This document shows positions 18,527 through 27,645 of a stretch of DNA of 64,000 nucleotides, piece by piece. The notes under the pieces were generated by a model. The model worked only from the letters and a program-made list of their open reading frames with translations, had not been told where the DNA came from and searched no databases. The stretch comes from Bacillota bacterium. Its GTDB lineage: Bacteria > Bacillota > Bacilli > Paenibacillales > Paenibacillaceae. The translations under genes were made by a program, and so were the position numbers. How positions within the stretch are numbered: the first letter of the stretch is position 1; each line of letters opens with the position of its first letter. Location: positions 1 to 64,000 of the forward strand of contig JAEWJS010000032.1 of NCBI GenBank assembly GCA_023386495.1, in the 5' to 3' direction.

Positions 18527-19441
18527 ATGCGATTAATCACGCGTTCCGATTTTGACGGGTTGGTATGTGCCATGCTGTTCAAGAAGCTGGGCATGGTGGA
18601 CGAGATGAAGTTCGTGCATCCCAAGGATATGCAGGACGGCATTATTGAAGTCAATGCGAATGACATCTTGGCGAACGTACCTTACGTGGCGGGCTGCGGC
18701 CTGTGGTTCGACCATCACTCGAGCGAATTGGCGCGCACGGGCACGGAATTCGAATTCGAGGGCGAAGTACGCGTAGCGCCGAGCGCGGCGCGCGTCGTCT
18801 ACGATTACTACGGCGGCAAGGAGAAGTTCGGCGATATCGACGATATTATGGCCGGTGTCGACAAGGCGGATGCGGCGCAGTTCTCCGCGCAAGACGTGCT
18901 TGAGCCGCAAGGCTGGGACCTGTTGTCGTTCATCATGGATGCGCGTACCGGGCTCGGACGTTTTCGCGATTTTCGGATCAGCAACTATCAGCTGATGGAG
19001 GATCTGGTCGATCACTGCATGGTGATGTCCGCGGACGAGATTCTGGAGCTGCCTGATGTCAAGGAACGCGTCGATCGGTATTACGAGCTGGATGCCGAAT
19101 ACCGCGCGATGCTGAAGCAGTATACGCGCACGGACGGGAATGTGATCATTACCGATCTGCGCGGCGTAGAGACGATCTACCCAGGCAATCGGTTCATGGT
19201 CTACGCGCTCTATCCGGAGCAGAACGTCTCGATCTGGACGATCGACGGCCGCAACAAGCAGAACTGCGTATTCGCCTGCGGGCACAGCATCATCAATCGC
19301 ACGTCGAAGACGAATATCGGCGATCTCATGCTTCTGTTCGGCGGCGGAGGCCACCAAGCTGCCGGTACTTGTCAGGTGCCGTATGAGGAAGCGGATGCGA
19401 CGCTGGCGAAGCTCATCGACGCGATGAAGAAGAACGGTTAG
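18527..19441 (+). CDS. DHH-family phosphoesterase (exopolyphosphatase-like)
   Basis: Cytoplasmic metal-dependent phosphoesterase of the DHH/DHHA1 superfamily, 304 residues. Motifs: RSDFDGLVCA near the N terminus (metal-binding Asp), DHHSSE near residue 64 (the defining DHH), and FGGGGHQAAGTC near the C terminus (DHHA1 substrate site). Close relatives are often labelled exopolyphosphatase-like, but the family also includes nanoRNases and c-di-AMP/pApA phosphodiesterases, so the substrate is open. ATG 18527 has AGGAGG upstream and a consensus promoter. It is divergent from ilvD and convergent with the response regulator at 19529. Confidence 0.85.
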   Translation: MRLITRSDFDGLVCAMLFKKLGMVDEMKFVHPKDMQDGIIEVNANDILANVPYVAGCGLWFDHHSSELARTGTEFEFEGEVRVAPSAARVVYDYYGGKEKFGDIDDIMAGVDKADAAQFSAQDVLEPQGWDLLSFIMDARTGLGRFRDFRISNYQLMEDLVDHCMVMSADEILELPDVKERVDRYYELDAEYRAMLKQYTRTDGNVIITDLRGVETIYPGNRFMVYALYPEQNVSIWTIDGRNKQNCVFACGHSIINRTSKTNIGDLMLLFGGGGHQAAGTCQVPYEEADATLAKLIDAMKKNG

Positions 19442-19470
19442 CATAGGAATCGAAATGCCGCAATATAGAC

Positions 19471-19506
19471 GGCCCGCAGAACGCCAATCATGGCGGCCTG
19501 CGGGCC
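19471..19506. terminator. Bidirectional terminator between convergent genes
   Basis: GGCCCGCAG-AA-CGCC pairs with GGCG-GC-CTGCGGGCC around AATCAT. It lies between the DHH gene (+) and the response regulator (-). U-tracts are weak. Confidence 0.65.
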
Positions 19507-19528
19507 TTCGCTCTTGTCAATTATACCG

Positions 19529-20710
19529 TTACGTGTGCGCATGCTTGTCGCGGTAATCGTACGGACTCATCGCCTCATGGTTCTTGAACACGCGGCTGAA
19601 GTGGGCGGAATCCGCATAGCCGACCTGGCTGCCGATCTCATAGATCTTGAGCTTGGTTGTGCGGAGCAGCTCCTTCGCCTTCTCCATCCGGACTCGCAGC
19701 AGCGCTTGCGTGAACGTCGTGCCGGTCTCGCCCTTGAATAAGGTACTGAGGTAGTTCGGGTTCAGATACAATCGTTCGGCTAGCCCGGACAGCGTAAGCT
19801 CTTGATCGTATTCCGATTCGAGAATTTGCAGCGTCTGGCGGATCAAGTGATGCATGCCGTCCTCTTCCTGCTCGCCGGTGTCCAGCGCTTCGGCCGGCTG
19901 GCGATCATAGCCGAGCTTGCCGAGGCTCTGCCAGTACAAGGCGCCGACTTCCGACAACTGCTTCGCCGTGCCGCCTTCGCTAATTCGCAGCTCCTTGCGC
20001 AGCGTCGCGCGTACGGCTTCCTTGCATGCCGCGATCAAATCAGAGAGCGGGGGATGCTCGCCTTCCATGAAGACGATGCAGGTCAGATGGCTCTCTTCGA
20101 CGAAGACCAGCGCGATGCCGTAGGGCTGCAGAACGTCGCCAAGCACGTTCTTCACCGCGAATCGGCCCATTCGCCCGCCGGCGGCGACATCCTCGATCAC
20201 GACGGTGAAGATGCCGATCTCGTCGAAGTCCGGGAACATATAGGCGTCGTAGTAGGGAAGCGGGAGCTCGTAGAGCAGATCCTGCACGCGCTTCTCGATC
20301 AGCGTCATCTCGCGGAGCCTGCTGATCCGCTCGCGCTCGCGGCGTCCGTTCATCGCGACCGCAACGCGGGCGATCGATTCACGCAGCGATTGCACGGATA
20401 CCGGCTTGAGCAAGTATTCCGACACGTGGCTGTGAATGGCGGCTCGCGCGTATTCGAATTCCGCATAACCCGTGAGCATGAAGATGACGAGATCAGGGTA
20501 CCGTTCGCGTATGCGCCGCGCTAGCTGAATGCCGTCCATGCCGGGCATCTTAATATCCGTAATGACGAGCTCGAACGTGTCGTCCAGCAAGCGGAGCGCG
20601 TCCTCGCCGTCCTCAGCTTGCAGCACCTCATAGGATTCGTCGAATTGTCCGACGGTCAGTGCCATCGTCTCCCGAACGCCGGACTCGTCATCCACGAGCA
20701 ATATTCGCAT
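19529..20710 (-). CDS. Response regulator, YesN/AraC family
   Basis: Two-component regulator of about 393 residues. The N-terminal receiver domain has the acidic pair in ILLVDDE, the phosphorylation Asp in ELVITDIKMPGMDG near residue 54, and a conserved KPVS lysine motif. A middle region of unassigned fold is followed by a C-terminal AraC-type double HTH (LSGLAERLYLNPNYLSTLFK ... IGSQVGYADSAHFSRVFK). I choose ATG 20710 because AGGAGGGCG is 9 nt upstream; an alternative ATG at 20716 would overlap the preceding stop as ATGA but is too close to the ribosome site. It is the last gene of a kinase/binding-protein/regulator operon and probably controls a sugar locus elsewhere. Confidence 0.92.
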   Translation of the reverse strand: MRILLVDDESGVRETMALTVGQFDESYEVLQAEDGEDALRLLDDTFELVITDIKMPGMDGIQLARRIRERYPDLVIFMLTGYAEFEYARAAIHSHVSEYLLKPVSVQSLRESIARVAVAMNGRRERERISRLREMTLIEKRVQDLLYELPLPYYDAYMFPDFDEIGIFTVVIEDVAAGGRMGRFAVKNVLGDVLQPYGIALVFVEESHLTCIVFMEGEHPPLSDLIAACKEAVRATLRKELRISEGGTAKQLSEVGALYWQSLGKLGYDRQPAEALDTGEQEEDGMHHLIRQTLQILESEYDQELTLSGLAERLYLNPNYLSTLFKGETGTTFTQALLRVRMEKAKELLRTTKLKIYEIGSQVGYADSAHFSRVFKNHEAMSPYDYRDKHAHT

Positions 20711-20712
20711 GT

Positions 20713-22074
20713 TCATCGCCCTCCTTTTCGCTGCGGCAGCTGCTTGTCTGCGAGCACCTGCTTAATGTCGGCCATCGCTTGTTCCCACGCTTGATCCCCT
20801 GTCAAGAGCCCTTCCTCGACGTTCGTCAGGGCGATATCCATATGATCGTTGACCAGGTACTGATACGGTCCCTCGTATACGGGGCGGACGCGCTTCGCCG
20901 CGTCGGAGAGCAGCTCGCCGACCGGTGCGCCCATGAAGAAGCCGTCGCGCTTGTTATTAATCTCCGGCCTGTCGTACAGTTCGGATACCGCAGGGAAAAT
21001 ATTGCTCGTCTGAAACATCTCCAGCTGCTGCTCCTCGTCGCTCAGCCAGCGGATGAAAGCGTAGGCTTCCTCGGGATGCTGGCTCTCCTTGGGAATCGTC
21101 ATGAAGGAGCCGCCCCAATTGCCCGAGCCCTCCGGAATGCGCGTAATCGTCCACTGCCGATTCGCCCCGGGGGCATTCTCCGTGACGTAGCTGAGCATCC
21201 AAGAGGGCGCCAGCAGCGTTGCGAAGTGTCCTTGCTCCAGTCCGCGCGCCCATTCGGTCGTCGGCTGGTTCAGCCCGGCTGACAAGCCTTCCTCCTTGGC
21301 CCGGACGGCATAATCCCATGCTCTTCTCACCGCAGGATTCGTGTCGCCGATGAATTCGCCGGTAGCCGCGTCGAAATATTGGACGTCGGCCTGTCCGAGA
21401 ATGACGCGGTACAGCGTGCTGATATTATCGATCATCGGCTTGCCGGTCCGCTCCGTAAGCCGCGCGCCAGCTTCGAAGAACTTATCCCAGTCGGAGGTGG
21501 TCTCCGCAAGCGCGTTGCGTTCGATCGGGAGTCCGGCCGTACCGTACAGAAAGATGCGGTAGGCCATCACCATCGGGCCGATGTCGGTCGGCATGCCGTA
21601 GACGAATGAGCCATCGTCGCTGGTCGCTTGCTTCCACTTCCAATCGAGGAATTGATCCGCGAGCGGCTCATCGGTCAGCTCGGCTATATTATGGAAGTAA
21701 GCGGGGAACCGCTTGAACCGTTCGATGTAGCTGTGGTCGATAATCGTGATGTCCGGCGCGCCGTAGCCTGCGGCGAAGGCAGTCTGCAGGTTATTATGAA
21801 GGTCTTGATAGTCGAAGCGAACGATCTCCATCGCGATGTCGGGATGCTCCTCGTCGAACTGTTCGATGAGCTTCTCGTAGCCGGTGCCCGGCCACAGCCA
21901 GATCGTCAGCAGGACCGGTTCAGGCTCGACGTTCAATCTTGCGTGGCTGCGAATCGACGGGCTATCCGAGCAGGAGGTCAGGAACAAGACTGCTGCGCAT
22001 GCCAGCAGCAAGGTAAAGCGCAGCTTGGATGCGCGCCGGGCGTATGCCAATCGACTCGTTCGACTATTGGCCAT
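20713..22074 (-). CDS. Extracellular solute-binding lipoprotein (family 1 type), no cognate permease
   Basis: Secreted, lipid-anchored sugar-binding protein of 453 residues. The signal peptide ends in a lipobox LTSC with Cys near residue 35. The mature protein matches ABC sugar-binding proteins: LTIWLWPGTGYEKLIEQFDE at the start, YGAPDITIIDHS, and late WGGSFMTIPKESQHPEEAYA. Start ATG 22074 has AAGGAGG 8 nt upstream, overlapping the end of the kinase gene by 11 bases; the downstream regulator overlaps or abuts its stop. No ABC permease is adjacent. Position between kinase and regulator suggests it presents ligand to the kinase rather than, or as well as, serving transport. The ligand is unknown. 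Confidence 0.88.
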   Translation of the reverse strand: MANSRTSRLAYARRASKLRFTLLLACAAVLFLTSCSDSPSIRSHARLNVEPEPVLLTIWLWPGTGYEKLIEQFDEEHPDIAMEIVRFDYQDLHNNLQTAFAAGYGAPDITIIDHSYIERFKRFPAYFHNIAELTDEPLADQFLDWKWKQATSDDGSFVYGMPTDIGPMVMAYRIFLYGTAGLPIERNALAETTSDWDKFFEAGARLTERTGKPMIDNISTLYRVILGQADVQYFDAATGEFIGDTNPAVRRAWDYAVRAKEEGLSAGLNQPTTEWARGLEQGHFATLLAPSWMLSYVTENAPGANRQWTITRIPEGSGNWGGSFMTIPKESQHPEEAYAFIRWLSDEEQQLEMFQTSNIFPAVSELYDRPEINNKRDGFFMGAPVGELLSDAAKRVRPVYEGPYQYLVNDHMDIALTNVEEGLLTGDQAWEQAMADIKQVLADKQLPQRKGGR

Positions 22075-23854
22075 CGGACAGGACCTCCTTGTATTCATGG
22101 TGATAGGGCAGGAGCGGAATCGTAACCGTGACGCGCAGGCCGCCCCATTCATTGTCGGACAGTTGAATGCCGTATTGCTTGCCGTGAATCAACTGCAGGC
22201 GCTGCTGCAGGTTCGGCAATCCGATGCCGGTATGCAGCGGATTGCGGTCCTCGCGGCTGTCCGGCTCGAGCATCTCCTTCATCTCGCGTTCGCTCAGCCC
22301 TTTGCCGTTATCGTCGACGATGAAGCGGACCGTATCGTTCTGCCGTTCGATTCGGATGCGGATCAGCCATTGCGCGCGCTTGACCCCTTCGAGGCCATGC
22401 GTCATGGCGTTCTCCACGATCGGCTGCAGCAGCAGCTTCATGCATTGGCAGTCCAACAGTTCCTCCTCGATCTGCAGCTCGGTCACGACCTTCTCGCCGT
22501 AACGGGCTTTCTGCAGCGCGAGATAGCGGTTGAGCTGTGCGACGTCTTCGCCGATCGTCGTCAGCTCGGAGCCCGGCTGGATGCTGTAGCGCAGCAGCTC
22601 GCTGAGCAGCTGGACCATCTCGGCGGCCGCCGCCGCATCCTTCTTGCCTTCCAACGTCCAATAGATCGTATTAAGCGTATTGTAGAGGAAGTGCGGACGG
22701 AATTGCGCGCGCAGCGCGACGAATTGCGCCTGCCGTTCGCTGATCTGCTTATCGGACAAGTCCTGGATGGTCTGCCTTAGCTTCAGCATCATGCGATTAT
22801 AGCTGTCATAGAGGGCGGATACCTCGTCGTTCCAGAGCTGGCCGCGGAACGGGCGAAGATGTCCGTCGTCAATCATCTCGAATCGCTTGGCTAGGAAGCG
22901 GATCGGACGAACGATCGTCCAGGAGTAGAACGTGATGAACAGAATGCCGGCCGACAGCCCCGCGATGCCGATCCAGAAGATCGTCTGCTGCAGCCGAGAG
23001 ACGCCCTTGTATACTTCGTCTCGGTCGATATAGGCGAGCACGGTCCAGCCGCTGTAATCCGAATGGGCATAGGAGATATATTCCGTCTCTCCGTCCTTAC
23101 GGATGCTGATCATGTCATGCGAATAGTCCGCAAGCCGATTCATGACGCTGCTCGGTGCAGGCGTACCGATATCGGGCAGGTTGCTGGAGTAGAGGACGCG
23201 TCCAAAAGCATCCACAACCTGCACCTTGCCGTTCGTCCCGAGGTCCATCGCGCCGATCGTCTTCTCGAGCGTCTTGGCAGGGAAAGCGAATACGACGGTT
23301 CCGATCTTATGCAGCGATTCGAGATGGTTCAAGTCGCGTGCGCCAATGACGGCTGGGGTAGCCCCGTTGACCCAGACAAGTCCCGAGAACCAGAGCATGC
23401 GGCCGTGGTATTGGCTCATCTCGTCGTACCAGGGCTGCTTACTCATCTGCTCCTCTGTGCGCCATAGGAAGTCCATGGACGAGTTAGCAAGGTACTCTTC
23501 GCCGAATGAGTCAATAAGCATGATGTTGGATTCATGGCCTGAGGTGCGGTTGCTCTCATTCATTAACCGCGTAACGTCCGAGTCGAACAGCCCGGACTTG
23601 GCCGGGTTCATCAAGTGGTTCTGAATGACCGGGTTGAAGGAGAGCGTCTGAATCGTCTTGTCGTATTCCATTAAGTTGGCGTCCAGCTTGCCGCTGAGAT
23701 GCCGAATCGAGTCGAGCAGAAGCTGAGAGGTCTGATCGAGCGACGAGCGCGAAGCTTGATAATAAGTCGCCAGCCCCGTGACCGACATGACGACCAGGAG
23801 AATGGCGGTGAAGCCGAATGTAAGCTGCAGCAGTATGGGCGGTTTGCGTTTCAA
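22064..23854 (-). CDS. Sensor histidine kinase, YesM family
   Basis: Membrane sensor kinase of about 596 residues. TM1 is near residues 8-30 (LLQLTFGFTAILLVVMSVTG), followed by a large extracellular dCache-like region, TM2 (IFWIGIAGLSAGILFITFY), HAMP, then the His_kinase domain with FRPHFLYNTLNTIYW (phosphorylated His near 390) and an ATPase domain with IVENAMTHGLEG and GIGLPNLQQRL. I place the start at TTG 23854, which has GGAAAGGAAG 8 nt upstream. The ATG at 23896 is only about 10 nt from a TATAAT at 23911-23906, leaving no leader. It is first in a three-gene operon with the lipoprotein and regulator. Confidence 0.9.
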   Translation of the reverse strand: MKRKPPILLQLTFGFTAILLVVMSVTGLATYYQASRSSLDQTSQLLLDSIRHLSGKLDANLMEYDKTIQTLSFNPVIQNHLMNPAKSGLFDSDVTRLMNESNRTSGHESNIMLIDSFGEEYLANSSMDFLWRTEEQMSKQPWYDEMSQYHGRMLWFSGLVWVNGATPAVIGARDLNHLESLHKIGTVVFAFPAKTLEKTIGAMDLGTNGKVQVVDAFGRVLYSSNLPDIGTPAPSSVMNRLADYSHDMISIRKDGETEYISYAHSDYSGWTVLAYIDRDEVYKGVSRLQQTIFWIGIAGLSAGILFITFYSWTIVRPIRFLAKRFEMIDDGHLRPFRGQLWNDEVSALYDSYNRMMLKLRQTIQDLSDKQISERQAQFVALRAQFRPHFLYNTLNTIYWTLEGKKDAAAAAEMVQLLSELLRYSIQPGSELTTIGEDVAQLNRYLALQKARYGEKVVTELQIEEELLDCQCMKLLLQPIVENAMTHGLEGVKRAQWLIRIRIERQNDTVRFIVDDNGKGLSEREMKEMLEPDSREDRNPLHTGIGLPNLQQRLQLIHGKQYGIQLSDNEWGGLRVTVTIPLLPYHHEYKEVLSDGQ

Positions 23855-23905
23855 GCCGCGATCTTCCTTTCCGACGTGAACTGACGGGCCATTCATGATC
23901 TTCTT

Positions 23906-23911
23906 ATTATA
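23906..23911 (-). promoter_or_regulatory. -10 element of the kinase operon
   Basis: TATAAT on the minus strand at 23911-23906. No convincing -35. It supports the TTG 23854 start of the kinase by leaving a leader of about 45 nt. Confidence 0.4.
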
Positions 23912-24032
23912 CAGCGTTTACATCTGCCAGCACGAGCGGATTGGGTATTGATTCCTTGAACATATATTAGATTTATTGGATATTTGTTAGATTGTTCACG
24001 TAAGGGCGCCGTTGCAGATGGATATAATTAAC

Positions 24033-24063
24033 TTGTTCAAGATAGTATTCGTGCTAGTATAAT
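24033..24063 (+). promoter_or_regulatory. Promoter of the riboswitch transcript
   Basis: TATAAT at 24058-24063 with TTGTTC at 24033-24038 (19-bp spacing, slightly long). A start near 24070 falls just upstream of the c-di-GMP aptamer. Confidence 0.5.
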
Positions 24064-24090
24064 AAGTTGTGTCGCCCATGCTAGCCGGCG

Positions 24091-24193
24091 CGGCAGTACA
24101 TACCAGATCGTACAAGGCAAACCTGTCGAAAGACCGGGACGCAAAGCTGTAACGGGCCTAAGGGATCGAACTCCTAAGGCGGCCGGGCTGCCG
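24091..24193 (+). promoter_or_regulatory. Cyclic di-GMP-I (GEMM) riboswitch
   Basis: The aptamer core is clear: AAGGCAAACC near 24114, the GAAA tetraloop in CCTGTCGAAAGACCGGG, the signature GGGACGCAAAGC near 24136-24147, then GGGCCTAAGG...CCTAAGGCGGCC forming the second helix. CGGCAG (24091-24096) and CTGCCG (24188-24193) close the outer stem. It precedes a chemoreceptor gene, a common target of this class. A terminator-like hairpin follows at 24217-24242, so ligand binding probably controls transcription readthrough; the ON/OFF sense cannot be told by eye. Confidence 0.93.
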
Positions 24194-24216
24194 AATCGGA
24201 TGCAGGGTACCCGTGT

Positions 24217-24242
24217 GGGGTCGCTCGAATTCGGGTGACCCT
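24217..24242 (+). terminator. Riboswitch expression-platform hairpin
   Basis: GGGTC...CTCG pairs with CGGG...GACCC around AATT (one internal G/T), followed by TTATTTG. It lies 24 nt after the aptamer and about 42 nt before the chemoreceptor start, as expected for a transcriptional switch. Confidence 0.6.
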
Positions 24243-24283
24243 TATTTGCGTTGTGCATCTAGACTGTCAGACGAGAAAGAGGG

Positions 24284-26050
24284 ATGAACGTGAAGGACAA
24301 GTTGGCGGCTGCATCGCAATTGCGTAAGTGGAGAGGAATCGGGAGAATAGCGGGGATCGAGTGGTCGATCGGCAAGAAGCTGTATGCCAGCTTCGGCACC
24401 ATTGCGCTGCTGTTGATGCTGACCGCAGGCGTGGCGTTCTCGAGCCTGAATCAGTTGGAACGTTCTTACAACGACCTCGTGGAACGCAGAGCCAGTATCG
24501 TGCTGCAGCTCAAGGACATTCAAGTGACTACGGTCGATCAGGACGCGAAGCTGGCCAATTATTTGCGGTTCGAAATCGGGACCGGCGAGGATATCATCTA
24601 TCAGAATAACGACAAGATTCAGCGCTTGATTGCGGATCTAGAAGGCAAGGTCCATCGTGAAGGGGATATCAAGATGCTGGCGATGATGAAGCAGTTGAAT
24701 CTAGACTACCGGACTTCCTTAGATGAACTTACGGGGAAATCGACGTTGGAAGAGAAGCAGTATACGGCAGGACAGGCAATCTCGCTCACGAGTAGGATGA
24801 ACCAGTATATCGAACAACTTGTCAAGAATCAACAAGCCGTCATGAACGAAGAGACGGATCACAATAAGCGCTTGGCGAAGCAGATCGATGTAATGCTGAT
24901 CAGTGCAAGCATCGTGTCTTTCCTCAGCGCGGTGCTGCTCGGGCTGTGGATGACGCGCAATCTGTCCCGCCCGGTTCGTGCGCTGGCGAACGCCGCAGGG
25001 CGTATCGCGGCAGGCGATCTCGGGGACAGCGAGCTCAAGGTGAAGAATCGGGACGAGATCGGCAAGCTGGCCGATTCGTTCGGGCATATGCGCGACTCGC
25101 TTCGCGGATTGATTCAGCAAGTGCAGCTGACCTCTACGCAGCTTGCCGTCAGCTCGGAGCAGCTGAACGCCAGCGCGGAACAGACGACGGATGCCGCGAA
25201 GCACATTGCGAGCGCGGTGCAAGAAGTATCGATGGGGACGGATTCGCAGACCGACGGCGCGGAGCAGTGCATGACCGCGATGCAGGAAATCGCGATCGGC
25301 ATGCAGCGGATCGCGGAGTCATCCGGCAGTGTTGCCGATATCGCGGCCGATACGCGCAATAAAGTCGAAGAAGGGTATAGTTCGATGCAGCGCACATCCG
25401 CCGAGATGGACAGCCTTCGGCATACCGTCTCGCAGGCGGCCGGGCGCGTCGATGAGCTGGGCAAGCAGTCCGACGAGATCGGCAGCATCGTGAAGCTGAT
25501 TACGGAAATTTCGCAGCAGACGAACTTGCTCTCGCTGAACGCCTCGATCGAAGCGGCTCGGGCCGGCGAGCATGGCAGAGGGTTCGCCGTCGTAGCCGGA
25601 GAGGTCAAGAAGCTGGCGGAGATGACACAGCAATCCGCCGCGCAGGTCGGCAAGCTGGTCGTCCAGATGCAGCAATCGACCGCGGATACGATCCAGTCGA
25701 TCGCCAGCAGCGTCGACGCCGTGCAGCGCAGCCAACACGCCGTCCTGTCGGCCGGGGAGACGCTGTCCGAGGTGCGCGAGGCGATGCTGAGCGCGGTCGA
25801 TCAGATGCAGGACGTATCGGCCGCATCCGAGGAAGTATCCGCAGGCTCCGAGGAGGTGCTGGCGACGATCGAAGAGCTTGCCAGAACGGCGCAGGACATT
25901 GCCGGCCAGACGCAGACGGTGGCGGCGACTGCGGAAGAGCAGTTGGCCTCGATGGAAGAGACGACAGCCTCGACCCGCTCGCTCAGCGAGATGGCTCGCG
26001 AACTGCAGACGTCCGCGAACCGCTTCAAGCTGGGCGGCGACGAGGCGTAG
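24284..26050 (+). CDS. Methyl-accepting chemotaxis protein (4HB-type), c-di-GMP-riboswitch controlled
   Basis: Chemoreceptor of up to 588 residues. TM1 is near residues 37-57 ([19 protein letters not shown]), with a periplasm-side helical four-helix-bundle sensor to about 205, TM2 ([19 protein letters not shown]), HAMP ([22 protein letters not shown]), and a cytoplasmic coiled-coil with the conserved tip [23 protein letters not shown] 24284 is very close to AAAGAGGG; the in-frame GTG at 24290 has better spacing and may be the true start. It is the only gene directly behind the c-di-GMP aptamer, which couples receptor level to the motile/sessile second messenger. Confidence 0.93.
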   Translation: MNVKDKLAAASQLRKWRGIGRIAGIEWSIGKKLYASFGTIALLLMLTAGVAFSSLNQLERSYNDLVERRASIVLQLKDIQVTTVDQDAKLANYLRFEIGTGEDIIYQNNDKIQRLIADLEGKVHREGDIKMLAMMKQLNLDYRTSLDELTGKSTLEEKQYTAGQAISLTSRMNQYIEQLVKNQQAVMNEETDHNKRLAKQIDVMLISASIVSFLSAVLLGLWMTRNLSRPVRALANAAGRIAAGDLGDSELKVKNRDEIGKLADSFGHMRDSLRGLIQQVQLTSTQLAVSSEQLNASAEQTTDAAKHIASAVQEVSMGTDSQTDGAEQCMTAMQEIAIGMQRIAESSGSVADIAADTRNKVEEGYSSMQRTSAEMDSLRHTVSQAAGRVDELGKQSDEIGSIVKLITEISQQTNLLSLNASIEAARAGEHGRGFAVVAGEVKKLAEMTQQSAAQVGKLVVQMQQSTADTIQSIASSVDAVQRSQHAVLSAGETLSEVREAMLSAVDQMQDVSAASEEVSAGSEEVLATIEELARTAQDIAGQTQTVAATAEEQLASMEETTASTRSLSEMARELQTSANRFKLGGDEA

Positions 26051-26130
26051 CATTTTCTTTTCTTCGGCTGGCGCGAGCGGTATACTAGAACGGTGTTGCC
26101 AGCGAATGCGCCAGAGGAGGTCCTTACTCA

Positions 26131-26532
26131 ATGCCAGCAAGCTCCATTATCGCGATCGATGCCAGACAGGTCGAACACTTGCAATTGCCGGAAGGATTCT
26201 TGTCGCTCGTCACCGGCACGGTGCTGCGTTACTACGGCGAACGGGTATGCTGGGGCAGCTACCCGGCCGATCGGCCGTTTTTCATTGCCGCTTATTACTT
26301 GCCTGCACTGACTTACTATACATCGGTGCTAGTCGATCCCGACATTTTCGAGGGCGAATTGCATGACGAGTCGATCGAATATGGAAGAGACGAGCCTTTC
26401 GTGGAGGACTGGGGCTACGTGATTAGCGCGACCATTACGAATGAATTGGTGACGGATCCCGGATTCGTGGGCTATCGAACGAATGTGGTGCTGGATGCCC
26501 ATTTCGAAGGCTCGGCAGCTTTACGAGGCTAA
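26131..26532 (+). CDS. Hypothetical protein, 133 residues
   Basis: I do not recognise this protein. ATG 26131 has a good AGAGGAGG site, and codon use is like its neighbours, so it is likely real. The product is soluble-looking, acidic and rich in aromatic residues (VLRYYGERVCWGSYPADRPF, AAYYLPALTYYTSVLV), with no membrane segment, signal peptide or familiar motif. It lies 80 nt after the chemoreceptor and is closed by its own terminator at 26558-26595, so it could share the riboswitch-controlled transcript. Confidence 0.65.
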   Translation: MPASSIIAIDARQVEHLQLPEGFLSLVTGTVLRYYGERVCWGSYPADRPFFIAAYYLPALTYYTSVLVDPDIFEGELHDESIEYGRDEPFVEDWGYVISATITNELVTDPGFVGYRTNVVLDAHFEGSAALRG

Positions 26533-26557
26533 GGGTTTGCGAGAATGCCGATACTGG

Positions 26558-26595
26558 CCGGCCGAGGCACGCATGGTGTGCCCGGCCGGTTTTTT
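26558..26595 (+). terminator. Intrinsic terminator
   Basis: CCGGCCG pairs with CGGCCGG, with an inner GCAC/GTGT helix, followed by TTTTTT. It separates the chemoreceptor transcript from the Sia module. Confidence 0.88.
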
Positions 26596-26683
26596 GGTGT
26601 GAGCCGGAGGTGTCGAAATTAGTCGTTTCTATCGAAATCAATATGTTATATTATAGTAGAAAATAGACAGGAGGCTGAATCTC

Positions 26684-27229
26684 GTGGTCGATACGATGCT
26701 TCAAGTCCAAAGCTTCTTACGTGACAAAGGAATCATCATATGCTTCTCCGGCAAGCTGTCGCAGGAGCTGATCGAGGAATACGGCGCTGCCGTGAAGAAG
26801 TATCTGCTGGCAGAGGACCGGCCCGTGGACGAGGTCTACCATATCTTCTCCATCTTCATCGAGCAGACGCAGAATATTAAGAACTACTGCGGCCGCATGC
26901 AAGCGGACATCGACTACGAGGAGATCAATACGTCCTGCATCGTGACGATCGGCAAGACGGAGGAAGGCAGCTATATCAGCTCCGGCAATCTGCTGAAGCA
27001 TGAAGACGGCGAAGCATTGGTGCAGCGCCTTAATGCGTTGCGCGAGCTGGATGCGGCCGCGATCCGCAAGCTGTACAAGGCCAAGCTGCGCGAGGAGCTT
27101 CCGCCGGATGCCGAGGGATCGGGTTTAGGGCTCATCGAGATGGCTAGAAAGTCGTCCAAACCGCTGGAATATACCGTGTCGCGCGTGAACGAGTCGCTCT
27201 CGTTCTTCACGCTGCGAGCGGTCGTTTAG
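26684..27229 (+). CDS. siaB: SiaB family protein kinase
   Basis: Cytoplasmic GHKL-type kinase of 181 residues. In Pseudomonas aeruginosa SiaB phosphorylates the partner protein SiaC, countering the phosphatase SiaA. The N-terminal region (LRDKGIIICFSGKLSQELIE) and the C-terminal ATP-lid motif GSGLGLIEMARKS are visible; the family is a compact version of the HATPase fold. GTG 26684 has AGGAGG 9 nt upstream. It is followed after 11 nt by a SiaC homologue and then a SiaA-type phosphatase. Confidence 0.85.
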   Translation: MVDTMLQVQSFLRDKGIIICFSGKLSQELIEEYGAAVKKYLLAEDRPVDEVYHIFSIFIEQTQNIKNYCGRMQADIDYEEINTSCIVTIGKTEEGSYISSGNLLKHEDGEALVQRLNALRELDAAAIRKLYKAKLREELPPDAEGSGLGLIEMARKSSKPLEYTVSRVNESLSFFTLRAVV

Positions 27230-27240
27230 GGGTGGCTGCC

Positions 27241-27645
27241 GTGGAGAAATTAACGATTCTGGAGATCGAAGAGACGAGAAGCTCGCCTAACGTGCGGCTC
27301 GACGCGGGCAGCAGGGTGCTGCGGATCAGCGGACAGTCTTACCCGGAGAATGCCTTCAAATTCTATGAACCGGTGCTGGAATGGGTGGACCGTTACTTGG
27401 CGGAGTCCGAGCCGGCGGAGCCGACGATCGTGGAGCTTGCGCTCCCTTACGTGAATACGAGCAGCGCCAAGTGTCTCATGCTGCTGTTCGACCGGCTCGA
27501 AGCGGCGTTCGAAGCAGGCAGGCAAGTCGAGGTGCGCTGGTATTATAACGAGGACCATGAGCGGGAGCTGGAGTGCGCGGAGGACTTCAAGGAAGACTTG
27601 ACGCTGCCGTTCAAGACGATCGCGCAGAAAGGGGAACCGGCTTGA
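27241..27645 (+). CDS. siaC: SiaC family regulatory phosphoprotein (DUF1987)
   Basis: Partner-switch protein of 134 residues. In Pseudomonas, unphosphorylated SiaC binds and activates the diguanylate cyclase SiaD, whereas phosphorylation by SiaB releases it. Family features: an N-terminal beta region with TRSSPNVRLDAGSRVLRISG, YPENAFKFYEPVLEWVDRYL, and the conserved ALPYVNTSSAKCLMLLFDRL, whose Thr/Ser run is the expected phosphorylation site. I prefer GTG 27241, which has AGGGGTGG upstream, over GTG 27232. Its stop overlaps the TTG start of the phosphatase gene. Confidence 0.85.
   Translation: MEKLTILEIEETRSSPNVRLDAGSRVLRISGQSYPENAFKFYEPVLEWVDRYLAESEPAEPTIVELALPYVNTSSAKCLMLLFDRLEAAFEAGRQVEVRWYYNEDHERELECAEDFKEDLTLPFKTIAQKGEPA

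Noticed and set aside
23854..23896. ATG 23896 as start of the first YesM kinase
   Set aside because: A TATAAT ends about 10 nt upstream, leaving no leader, whereas TTG 23854 has a strong ribosome site.
24100..24200. T-box or tRNA-like structure before the second chemoreceptor
   Set aside because: The GGGACGCAAAGC core and GAAA tetraloop match the c-di-GMP-I aptamer, and no T-box core is present.
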